A stretch of 64,000 nt of DNA. Origin: Parapristionchus giblindavisi (lineage: Eukaryota; Nematoda; Chromadorea; Rhabditida; Diplogasteridae). The stretch is from the NCBI GenBank assembly GCA_943737045.1, contig CALSFV010000050.1, positions 713,117 to 777,116 of the forward strand. Direction: 5' to 3'. Made by a program: the position numbers and the translations under genes. Positions 31,839 to 43,400 of the stretch are shown here, one piece after another. The notes beneath the pieces were generated by a model. It was given only the letters and a program-made list of their open reading frames with translations. It made no database searches and was not told where the DNA came from. How positions within the stretch are numbered: the first letter of the stretch is position 1; every line of letters starts with the position of its first letter.

Positions 31839-34800
31839 ATGTCACGTCACTTCCCGTCACCGTTGCCTTTATCCGACTGGTTCACCATTATCCAACACAT
31901 CATAGTCGACTCTCTCGGAATAATCTTGAATATTCTCCTATTGATAGCAATTATTATTCGCTCACCGAGAACGCTGAAGTCAGTTCCATTTTTAATTATT
32001 TTAAAATTATCTTTAAAAATATCGATCAAAACATCATAATATCGTACAGGTCCTACAAAGTTCTTCTAATAAATAGCGCACTAATTGACGCAGTAGCTTC
32101 GGTCAGCACATTAATGTGCATTGTGAGGTTCATTCCATAAATATTACTTGAAAATTTGATTATATTATGGAAACATTTAAGAATCATGCCTACTCACACA
32201 ATGCTGGCTTATCTATACTACGGACCATGCGTCTACATTTCTGGTAATGACTAAATCCATTTTTTTCCTCAATTAAAGTCACACCCGAGCTGATTTGAAA
32301 ATAAATTAGCTTGATATGTGCCCTCAACGTACATTTTAGGTGCCTTCTGTCATGTAATGTATACTGTAATGCTCCATACACTTTCTCAATCACTGTTTCT
32401 CATACTCACTTCATTTTGCTATCGCCTTTATGTGATGTATCGGTAAGCATACACAAATTATTTAGTCTTATTCTTTTTGCATCGTATTATAAGTAATACA
32501 AAATTAAATGGCATAAAATAGATATCCGTCGCTAAGGTGGCGATATCGGTGAGGGTTTTTTTTGATGTTTTGTTCGAAAGAAATAGGTAGAGCAATTTCA
32601 CAATTTTACAAAGCAATTTTACAATTAATTTAAGTTAATTGTAAAATTAATGCTAGTTTGATGACCAAAACAGTATCATGCATAACAATCATAATTTATT
32701 CAAACGTTTTTTTCTCGTCTTTATGATTTATAATAAATAAACAAATAAAAAAATATATATTAGGAATGAGTGTTTTCAGTTCCACACCATCTACGTTAAC
32801 AATGATAATCGTTTGTGGAGTTGTATATATTCCGAATTTGATGATTCTAGTATGTTAATTTAAAGGGACTAATGTGATACTATCCGCTCTGGATACACAT
32901 TCTCGCTTTCTCTATCTGCGAGAGAGTATGGTCAGAGTGGATAGTAAAGCTATTGTCCGTATAAAATGTACTTGCATCATTGCATTGCTAGTGCTGCTAA
33001 ACAGAGGAAGAACTATCGATTAGCTCTCCACTCTTTCCTCCTTTCCTTCCTCGCTCTCTCTGATCTACCTACTCTCTCGCCGGTGCTCTCTCTCTAAACA
33101 TCGAAATTCATTGTGGCAGTGGTTGGCTACTCTCGTACCAAATAAACAAGTGTAGTTTATACGATCAATATCTCGGGTAGTTCAAATACCAACGCATTTT
33201 CGGATTTAGGTGACGTTCTTGTTCACTCTTGATGATGATGATGAAGTTCGTGCTCTGTTAAGAATCTACAGGCCATCTTATGAATTGGATGAATATTTAG
33301 TTCAAGGTTTCATTTTTGCTATGTTTAAAGGGAGCGTAACCTCACTCAATGGTCTCTTCGACGCGCAATGCTCTCTCGTTGTTAGAGAACAGGGAAACAG
33401 TGTGCGCAATGGTGAGACCATTGAGAGAGGTCACGCTCCCTTTAAACTTGTTTCGGAAAATAGATTTATTTCTGAAAATTGGAAAGGAACAGAAGATAAT
33501 GTATATTTGCGCATACAATTAAATTCAGAGGCCGTATCCATGAACGGTGGCAGATCGTTTGCCGACAAACGTGAAGTCACAAGCGTAGGCTGAGGATGTG
33601 TGGCAAACACCTCCGCTTACGGTTGTGACGTTGCGTATTGTTTTGCCATCGTTAAAGGATAATCATGGATACCTATACAGGTCACACGAGCATTTTCAAT
33701 TTTCTCACTATGTTCACTATCCTCGCAATGACGCAGCCGATAGGACCAACGATCATTGCGATCTTAGTGATTCGAAGAAAGGTGAATCACACAGATAAAG
33801 AAGTGTAAAATGAAAGTACAACTGAAAAAAGTAACACCTATTCAGCGAAATATAACACACAGGTCTTGTGCTCTGTGCATTATTATGATTATAGAGCGAA
33901 TCAATCAATTTTTTAAAAATTAAATTTAAAAATAATCATACTTGAATGCTGTTATGCAGGTATTGGGAGTCATTACGGATAAATCACTGGAAATGAGTAA
34001 ACAGACACTAAAAATGCATCAGGCATTGACACATGTGAGAATTTTTTTTAATTGCTATAGTTTTATTGTATCCGAAAAGGAAACATCATTACAAGCAGAA
34101 ACATATTGCAGCTGTGTTGTGTGCATATTTTCAGTAAATGAATAGGTCGGATTAGAACCGTGGACGGAGCACCAAATGGATGGCATACTTTATTTGAGCT
34201 TTGTCTGTTAATTAGCGCTTGTCTCTCATATACAAGTAGTTCTCATCCAGTCGGTTCGTTACAATGGTTCTCATCCGACCTACTCTGGTATTTCAAAACT
34301 AGCAGTTTACTTATCATTCCCACTAGTAGTAAAAAAAACTTGCAGTAAATTTCTAGTCAGTGACATAATTTAAGTAAACTGCGCGTTTGGAAATACCATA
34401 GTAGTACGAATGCTACTATATGATTTCAAAACATAATTTATAAGAAAAAAACTGAGTATATTACAGGTTCTTTCTCTTCAAGCAATGCTACCATCTTTCT
34501 TTAGCGTTGCGGTTGGTTCGTATTCCTTGTGTCAATTCGATATACTATGCTCTCCCTTCCAGGAGAAGTTGATAATTGAGGTATGCTACAATTTTTTTTA
34601 AAGGTATAAGAGCGCATTCGGTTGGTACGGCACTTTCAATCCTCATTTTTAATTGATTTGTCAATTCTAATAATACTTTGTTTTAAATATTTATACATAT
34701 ATGCTTTACAGTCAGTATCGATTATGCAAGTGATTGCTCCAATTATATCGATTTACTACATGCAACCTTATCGAAGGTATGATATTTATTTCATTCGTAT

Positions 34801-35242
34801 CTATCGTACATAGAAAAATCATTGGATCATGATTCATTCCATTCTGAACCATTCTAGCCAATCAGCGGCGATTATGACCGAATCAGGCATTATTGTTCTT
34901 ATTCTTTCTTTTCATAGTTTTTTTCTTCCATCTAATCTAGTTAGTCCACGAGTTAGTGGTTCAAATGAATCATGATCCAACAATGTTTCCATATACGGTA
35001 GTAATTTTACTTGCATCAATCTTTCCCCTGTTTGGCAAGGTGGAAATAGCGTTCTTCACTTTCCAAAGTCCTCTGGGAGGCTCCGTGCCTCCTTTTCTTG
35101 CTGAAGTAGTTCCATAATTTGCATGTACATAATATGCTGACAGGATAAATAATATTGTTATTATTATTACTCTTTTTGCAGATTTGTTGCCAATTTGTTC
35201 TGCAATCGCCTGGGATTCGCGAGAAAGTTCAATCAAGAGTAA
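31839..35242 (+). CDS. Srd-type chemoreceptor gene B, intact (11 exons, 321 aa)
   Basis: Exons are 31839-31978, 32050-32127, 32182-32243, 32340-32442, 32780-32849, 33210-33306, 33681-33781, 33960-34034, 34467-34580, 34712-34776 and 35182-35242. The sum is 966 nt with no internal stop. Srd receptors are nematode seven-helix chemosensory GPCRs. TM1 is IILNILLLIAIIIRSP, TM2 LLINSALIDAVASV and TM3 begins at GPCVYISGAFCHVMY, the GPC being typical of the family. TM5-side acidic loop FTLDDDDEVRALLRIY, TM6 ALPSFFSVAVGSYSLCQF-like and TM7 IISIYYMQPYRR follow, then a short cytoplasmic tail ending FNQE. There is no cleavable signal peptide. The start ATG matches that of A and C. Intron 6 holds a MITE-1 and a MITE-4 whose end supplies the exon 7 acceptor. 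Exon sizes equal those of C exactly. Confidence 0.92.
32273..32327. mobile_element. MITE-2 copy m, internally deleted (gene B, intron 3)
   Basis: Only the arm tips (CACACCCGAGCTGATTTGAA and AAATTAGCTTGATATGTG) remain. Confidence 0.6.
32860..32958. mobile_element. MITE-2 copy n (gene B, intron 5)
   Basis: Same site as copy i in gene A. Confidence 0.7.
32950..33150. repeat. Dispersed repeat R3, copy 2 (gene B, intron 5)
   Basis: Uninterrupted relative of 16068-16785. Confidence 0.75.
33325..33445. mobile_element. MITE-1 copy f (gene B, intron 6)
   Basis: TTAA-flanked, 18 bp downstream of the exon 6 donor; absent from the same intron of gene A. Confidence 0.92.
33530..33681. mobile_element. 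MITE-4 copy b, providing the exon 7 splice acceptor of gene B
   Basis: GGCCGTATCCATGAACGG at the left and CATGGATACCTATACAGG at the right are inverted termini. The right terminus abuts exon 7 (GTCACACGAGC), so the AG of CTATACAG is MITE sequence. Gene A uses CATTCCAG at this position and gene C TGCAG. Confidence 0.75.
34283..34402. mobile_element. MITE-3 copy c (gene B, intron 8)
   Basis: CTCTGGTATTTCAAAACTAG...GGAAATACCATAG; shortened relative to copy b. Confidence 0.7.
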
Positions 35243-36778
35243 GTCAAGAATATTATTAAAATCAGAATATTATTAAAATATTGCTAAAATCATTATAAAT
35301 GCAAAAATATATTGTTTGCTTTAAGAGACACATCGACGTGGAAGTCCCAAGTTTCTGTGATATAATGAAGTTTTTTATTGCATACCCTGTTATTTGTAAA
35401 TGAAAAGTGTTTTGGTGTATTAATATGGTGCTACGTCCGCAACGCCTTGAGTGTAACTGTTTGACGAAAGTTAATCTATATTTTCATCTCGTAAGAATGA
35501 ATAAATATCGTTTTAATCTATAGTTTTATCATATTATAATAACTCACAATAAAACTTTTTCACTCATATATTCACATTGTTCTCATTGCGCTCTCGGGCG
35601 TAGATAAAAATACAATAAATCGTCAATCCACAAAATCGTGAGCTTTGTACCTACTTTGTATTAGGGCAGAATATGATTTCTACAAATGGATTTTGCGAAG
35701 ATGATTGCGTATCAAGGGGAAAGTAAAAAAATCGCGAAAGCCAATCCAGAGGAAAATTTGCACACAAGGGAGAGTGTTGCCGGTGTGTAGAATTTAAAAT
35801 TACTTTTTGCAACAGTACCAACATGAGCCAAGTCATTATTATCCTTTTTTAATCATATTCTTTTTACACGTCTCGTTGAATGACATAAATATAACATATG
35901 AAAGATCCCGAATTTGAAGAAACGTTTTCTGAATTTTTCACTATATCGCACTCACCTCTTCCAGAACATTCTGAATATAGAAAGAACTCTTTCCCCGGAT
36001 GTGAAAAGAGTCGAAAATCGAAGCCTACCATGGGATTCCTAATAAATGAGAAAAAAATCAAAACGCTGGATAGCCTATTTCCTGGAGGTGCAATTATCGG
36101 AATATTTGTATAGTTCAAGTGAGGTCGTACTTTTCCTTCCGATTATTCTTATTACTGTCATGTTTTTGTTGTCTTTCTTTGCCTTTTTTCGTCTTGTAGA
36201 AAATGTTACTCGAAGTTCGGTTGCAATAGGCAAATTTGTCAGTATGTATGTATGACTGTCCGTCACACTCTCAACTTTTCCTTATAAAACACTTCAGAAT
36301 CGTCCAATCTTCTCAAATCATTTTTTTCATATTCGTATGTTCAAAGGGCTACATTGAATTTTACATAAACATTGAACAGAAATTGACAAACTTTGAAGAA
36401 CTTTATCATTAGGGGTTACTTAGGTCGGCTGTGTCGCCATTAAGGTTCTCCAAAGAGAACAAACGTATCTCGTGAGTTCGATGAATTTTAATTTAAAGCG
36501 ATACCCCAAGCTAATTTGAAACTCTCCACTCTGGCCACACTCTCTCGCTTTCTTTGTCTACGAGAGAGTATTGCCAACGCGGAGAGTAAAATTAGCTTGG
36601 GGTGAGCCTTTAAACAAAATTAAGGTGTGTGTTGCAATAAATACAAATTTCTTTACATCACGGAAACTTGGGACTTCCATGTCGATGTGTCTCTTAAAAC
36701 GAACAGTTTATTTCTGTATCTATAATGATTTAACGAAAAATATTCTAATAATATTCTGATTTTAATAATATTCTTGAC
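35243..36778. other. Region between the convergent 3' ends of B and C
   Basis: 3' flank homology at both edges; a MITE-2; and a CTGTCCGTC-type repeat (36235-36300) also at 42390-42490. An open stretch at 35898-36113 has no recognisable domain and no splice partners. No gene can be supported. Confidence 0.5.
36493..36613. mobile_element. MITE-2 copy o
   Basis: One of the best-conserved copies: CCCCAAGCTAATTTGAAACT and TAAAATTAGCTTGGGGTGAG arms, TTAA borders. Confidence 0.88.
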
Positions 36779-37396
36779 TTACTCTTGATTGAACTTTCTC
36801 GAGAATCCCAGGCGCTTGCAGAACACATTTGCAACGAATCTGGTGAAAATAAATACGGTTGAAGGCGCACCACAGACTAATTGTGCTCCACACTGGCAAT
36901 ACTCTCTCGTAGACAAAGAAAACGAGAGAGTGTGGCCAGAGCGGAGAGTTTAAAATTATCTTGTGGTGTCGCTTTAAAGGGAGCGTAACCTCACTTAATG
37001 GTCTTTTCATCACTATTTCTCTGTTCTCTAGCAACGAGAGAGCATTGCGCGTCGAAGAGACCATTGAATGAGGTTACGCTCCCTTTAAATTAGCTTGGGG
37101 AGTGCCTTTAAATTAACGAACCTGACAATGCACATTAATGTGCTGACCGAAGCTACAGCGTCAATTAGTGCGCTATTTATCTAATACTAAGATAACAATG
37201 AAACAAATATTATACTTGCGATAAGGTTGCATGTAGTAAATCGATATAATTGGAGAAAACACTTGCATAATCGATACTGACTGTAATGCTATTTATAATA
37301 TATTAAACTGTAAAGTCACGTCCCATTCTAATTTGTCTAGCACGCTCACTCTTGCCATGCCCGCTTCCGAGAAAGTGCTGGCAAAATTGAAAGCCA

Positions 37397-37490
<94 letters not shown>

Positions 37491-40400
37491 TTTGAGCTCT
37501 TTACCATGGCACTAATTATCTCATTGTCAACGGTCCTCACAAATTACATCAGAAACTAGTAGCAAACCTCAATAATCAACTTCTCCTGGAAGGGAGAGCA
37601 TGTTATATCGAATTGACACAAGGCATACGACCCGACTCCAACACTAAAGAAAGCAGGTAGCATTGCTTGAAGTGAAAGGACCTGCAGCATGCTCAGTTTG
37701 TATACGCAAATTATGCTTTGCTTTCATATGAGGCCGTTTGCGTAAGACCCGACTAAGTGCCGGCACAGTAAAAAAATCAAATTTTGGGGATCGGGGTTTT
37801 CAAGGGTGCTCATGACGATGGTCATGTTCATTTTGCACCTAGAGCCACCGTTGAGGCCAGACGACGTCGCGTTGAAATCGCGTTTTTAGTCATTTCTCGT
37901 GACCCGATGGTGCTAAAAATTGCAAAATATACCCTCAGCCGCCGTACCAAATCATTTTTTGGACTTTTCTGAAGGGCCTTTTTTGTGTATAGGTACTTTT
38001 TTTAAAGAATGATACTTTATTTGCATAAGACAAATCAGCGAGATTGAATCAAACCAATAGAGTACGGGCGAAAAATCAACAAACTTGCTAATACACTAGG
38101 ATATGACTATGCAGGGGGAACGATAAACACGATACACACCAACAAAAAGGAGGAGCGAGGGAGTGGTAATAGAAAATGTAACAAATTGGATCAATAGTGA
38201 ATGAAATCAATAAATAGACAAACGTGAATGGATAAAATACGTACTAAACAATCTGAATAATTCAAAACGAAAAAAAGTGGTGAAGAATGGGGTACGTTGA
38301 GTAGCAATATGGGGATGGTCAAAACTATCGTAAAAAGGGTATCTTGATATTTTCATAATCAATCTTCATCTCTTCATCATAGTAGATTTGTCCATCACGC
38401 AGTGCATCTACCGTTGCAGGTGAACTCTCTGAAAATGTAAACAATTATGGGGTTTAATGAAAATATGAAAGGTTTCAGTGATGGAACTTTCATTAAACAA
38501 AGAAATTTCACAGTTAACTTGATGCAAAACATGCAAGTAAAACAAATTATTGAGGATTGTAAAAATGAGGAACAAATAAACTAACCAACAACATAATCCA
38601 CATCCATTATCTCCCTCCTTGTAGACCATCCAAGTTGATAAATGATCTGTAATTAAAGTTGTATTAACCAATAAAAGGGAACTAAATCATAGATAGCTTG
38701 ATATGTAATTGAAATATGCCGTTAATATATTTTACCTATTTTGTATTAAATAAATTTAATAATAATGGTAATATTATATTTATTAACCAACCATTGTTCT
38801 CCGTGAATCCTTATTGTATGAAAACGTAGAGAACGAGATATATCCTGAAATGAGTTGAGTTAGTAGATCAAAGTTGAACATTTTATAGTACCTTTCCTTA
38901 TTCATTCATATATTATCGATATCCATCTTCTAAATACGATACAAATCTGAAAGAAAATTGATTAGAATATTGACATTAAAATTAGATATCAACCTTTATG
39001 CAGAACATTAAGACGTAGCATTGTCCACGAAACCAATCGATCGGTACCTGTACCTGCTTAGGAGGGAGAGAAAGAGAAATAGAAAGAGATAAAGAGACAG
39101 AGAATGAGAGATAGATAGGAGGATCAAAGGTTTGCACGGACGTTCATCGTAGATTCATATTATATAGGATTTAGTTTAATGCATGACGACCATCATCGAC
39201 GACGATTTATATGTTGTGTTTATTTGTTTTGAATATATTGGAGATTAATTACGAGAATATATTACATTAATAAAAAAAGAAATACGCATAATGCTACCTA
39301 CAGTAATCCAAGGGGAGTCTCAGGGTGAAGTTCACCACGAATCCGGGTTAATACCGAGCTTGGGAGGGAGTAACGAGTATCCTGCAACATTTCAGTGATC
39401 AAATAGCAAATAGCAATGATTAAACATCAGCAAAAGAACTATGACCAAACTTACATTTTAAAGGATAAATGTAGTTGTTTCAGCGAGAATAAATATAGAT
39501 CCTGTTCCTTCTATAGTGAATAGCAACAGTTAATCTGAAAAAGATCAAAGATTATACTACAAAGCTAAAGGCGGAGAAAATGAACGCTATAAATATCGTC
39601 CAATCGTTCAAAATTCTGTAAGAACCATAGTTAATCGAAAATTAAACACGACATTAATTTATTAATAAAAAAACCCACCAAAATATCGATTCATCTCCTT
39701 CAATAGTTCTTCATCCAACAATTCGACCACTAATAACGGAGAGAGAAGATAACAATGAATAGACCACCTTCAAATGAAATGAAATTAGAATGAAGTGGTA
39801 TATATACTCTCTCGATGATTTGCATATACAATCCAGCTAATATGAACTCGACTATAAACTACATCTTTTTCATGAACTGCAATCACACTGATATTCCATC
39901 TTTCTTGAACGTTTGCCAAAGATTAACTCAATGAAATACCAAATATGGATCAATAAGTGTTACAAAAAACTTATTAGCTGGCACAACTGACCTAATCCAT
40001 GACTCAGATACAATACAATTAAGAAAAGTATAGTAACGAACCATTTATAAAGTTGCAGCAGTCTGCATGCTGACGATACACCAAGTGCAAAGTAAAAACA
40101 GCTAAAAATATTATATTTAATGCGATATATGAAGGAAAGAGCATGTATCGATCGACAAACATGGATTATGACAAATTATTTTTGGGGGCTATGTCAGCTA
40201 AATCGAGCAAAACTATCTCCGAATAGCAAGATAACGATGGAACATGTTGCTTATCTTCGATTCATACAGAAATATTGCCAAAAATATTGCAACAACAAAG
40301 AAAAAACGCAAAGAAACAAAGTAAAAATGTCCGAAGCCTTGATAGAGGTGGCAGCCGGAACATAAGCCGGCGAATGGCAAATTAAACTCCAAACTACGAA

Positions 40401-43400
40401 TGAAAATGGTAGGTCCAAAATTAGAAAGTGTATTTTTTCTATGGCAGTCCAATTTAGAGTGGAGGTTAGAAAAGGGAGTAGAGTGTATGCAAAATTGAGA
40501 GTGCGCAGACACTGGAAAAAAGTTGTACATTCCTACCCGGCTACTTTCTGGGATCGGTCGTTTTTCTATGTTCTCTCTTCACTTTCCTTTGCTCTCTCGT
40601 TTTCTTCCCCACACCCTCTCAGATTTTGGCTGTTTTTGGACCAAAAAAAGTAACGAATTATAAGGGAATTTTCGACTGATTTGGTACGGCGGCAGAGGCA
40701 GAATTTGATGGCGATCACGCCTGTCTAATTCATTTTTCACGGAAAAATGTAAGAAATTTTCAAAATTGGAAATTCAGTCGATGGAAAAAGTCCGTTTTGC
40801 GAGATACATAGATCGGACCGGAATGGCTTCAGGATTCCATAGAAAATATTTCAGCCAATTTGCTCCCGAGTCATTCAAGATAATCAACTTTTAGTGTAGT
40901 CAGATTGCCGTTGAAAAAGATGCAATATCGTCCTCTGATCTACTCTCTTCCCCCCACGATGGATAAGACAGGCGGTCTCTTTCCTCTACTACATTCTCTC
41001 TGGTCTCACAGATGAATTGAGGGACTCCTGTTAGCGGCACAAATCAAGATAACATTAACTCTTTATCGTTGTTGTAGAGTACAGAAAGAACACTCACAAA
41101 ACAACTATTCAAATCAGAATTATAACAATTGAAGTATGAAATTCTCGACATAACTTCTACTCCTCTTCAGATATCTTCAGAATTATCGTGGACGATGTTC
41201 ATCAAAGTACGTCATCGGATAAAAAGAAGAGAAAATGGAAGATCCTATCGATCGGGGGAAGAGTCGAGAAGATGAACATCGTCCACGATAATTATGAAGA
41301 TATCTGAAGAGGAGTAGAAGTTATGTCGAGAATTTCATACTTTAATTGTTATAATTCTGATTTGAATAGTTGTTTTGTGAGTGTTCTTTCTGGACTCTAC
41401 AACAACGATAAAGTGTTAATGTTATCTTGATTTGTGCTGCTAATAGGAGTCCCTCAATTCATCTGTGAGACCAGAGAGAATGTAGTAGAGGAAAGAGACC
41501 GCCTGTCTTATCGATCGTGGGCGCCTATCGATCGGGGGAAGAGAGTAGATCAGAGGACGATATTGCCTCTTTTTCAACGGCAATCTGTCTACACTAAAAG
41601 TTGATTATCTCGAATGACTCGGGAGCAAATTGGCTGAAATTTTTTCTATGGAATCGATGAAGCCATTCCGGTCAGACCTATGTATCTCGAAAAACGGACT
41701 TTTTCCATTGACTGAATTTCCAATTTTGAAAATTCCTGAAATTTTTCCATGAAAAATGAATTAGACAGGCGTGATCGCCATCAAATTCTGCCCCTGAGGG
41801 CATATTTTGCAATTTTTAGCACCATCGGGTCACGAGAAATGACTAAAAACGCGATTTCAACGCGACGTCGTCTGGCCTCAACGGTGGCTCTAGGTGCAAA
41901 ATGAACGTGACCATCGTCATGAGCACCCTTGAAAACCCCGATCCCCAAAATTTGATTTTTTTTACTGTTCCTGATTTTATTTCTTTTAGTCGATTCTTAC
42001 GCAAACGGCCTCATATAAGACAGGTTAGAATAAGAAGGTGGCCAAAATCAAAATGGCAAATTTGCCCTCTCACTTTTGCATGCTCTCTCATTTTTCCTAT
42101 GTTTCTCTATCAGACAAGAGAGTGGGTAAAAGAGAGAGAGTGATATAATTTTTTTATATCCTTACTCGTGCTAATGCTTTATGCATTTTCACTGTTTGTT
42201 TACTCATCTCCATTGATTTCTCCATGATGACTCCCAGTACCTGCATAACAGCACTATTTAAAGGCACATCCCAAGCTAATTTAACTCTCCGCTCTGGCAA
42301 AGCTCTCTCGTTTTCTTTGTCTATGAGAGTGTCGCCAGAGAATAAAATTAGCTCAATGTGTGCGTTTAACAACGGTGCGCTCTAAAATTATAAGGCATAT
42401 CTGTCTGTCTGTGCGTCCGTCCGTCACATTTTTCATCTTCTCCTGATGAAATGTTTCAAAATCGTCCGATCTTCTCAAACCTTTTTCGCATATCAGTATA
42501 CCCCAGTAGAAAAGCAAAACTATACAAAATATTTAACAAAAATACATAGCTAAATGGTCAAATTCTAAACAATAATCAAAAACTTCTGCACGTGTTTGAA
42601 TCATTGTATTTCCATTCTCTCTCGCTTTTTAGAACGCATTACACAAATTTTCAATTTTCACGGATACACAGACAGAGAGACTTTCTGAAATGTACTCCGA
42701 AGGCCGGAGCCAAATATTATTTTACAATTTTTAACCTTTCTTCGAATCACTAAAATGGCTATTATTGTTGGTCCTATCGGCTGTGTCATTGCCAGAACGG
42801 TGAACATGGTGAGAAAATTGAAAATGCTCGTATGACCTGCAATTAATTTAATTTAAACTTATCATATGTACATCTAAAAGATGCGACAACATTTGAAGCA
42901 ACGAGTAAATGAGAGCTTGTTGGGTAAAAACGAGAGGGGGTAAGGGGAGAAGGGGAAGTTCAATTAAATCGTGTGTACCAGGGCTGGGACAAAAAATTAT
43001 TTCGACCAAAAAATTTTTTGTTTGGGTCTAACAAAAAAATTTTCTCACCAAACAAAAAAAAACCAAAAAAAACCAAAAAAAATAAAATAATTAATTTTTC
43101 CCACTGTTCCGAGAAAATTTTAACATTATCTCGCCTTGCTCTTCCTTTAAATAGCAACTATTCTTCATTCAGAGTCAAAATTCTTAAAATCAACAACTAA
43201 AACAAACATAAAAGATAAATTCGTTGTCGATTTGTTATCGGCAGCATTTTATTGATTAGTTAATGTAGGGGAATCAGGAAATTGAGGGTGCGCCATACAT
43301 TTTCGGCCCCTCACCGTTTTATTTTTATATAGTGGGTCGATTTCGTTATTTTACGGTTGAATTGTAATTTTTAGCTTAAAAAGGGACCCTTTTTTGGGTA

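Noticed and set aside
35864..36266. Open frames on both strands between genes B and C
   Set aside because: No domain, no consistent splice partners, overlapping frames on both strands; part is a CTGTCCGTC repeat shared with 42.4 kb.
37346..37540. 64-codon frame of almost pure isoleucine
   Set aside because: It is the (AAT)n microsatellite read on the minus strand.
40120..40653. Open frames of 70-105 codons on both strands
   Set aside because: Located at the edge of the internal palindrome of the 4.3-kb element; mutually overlapping, no motif.
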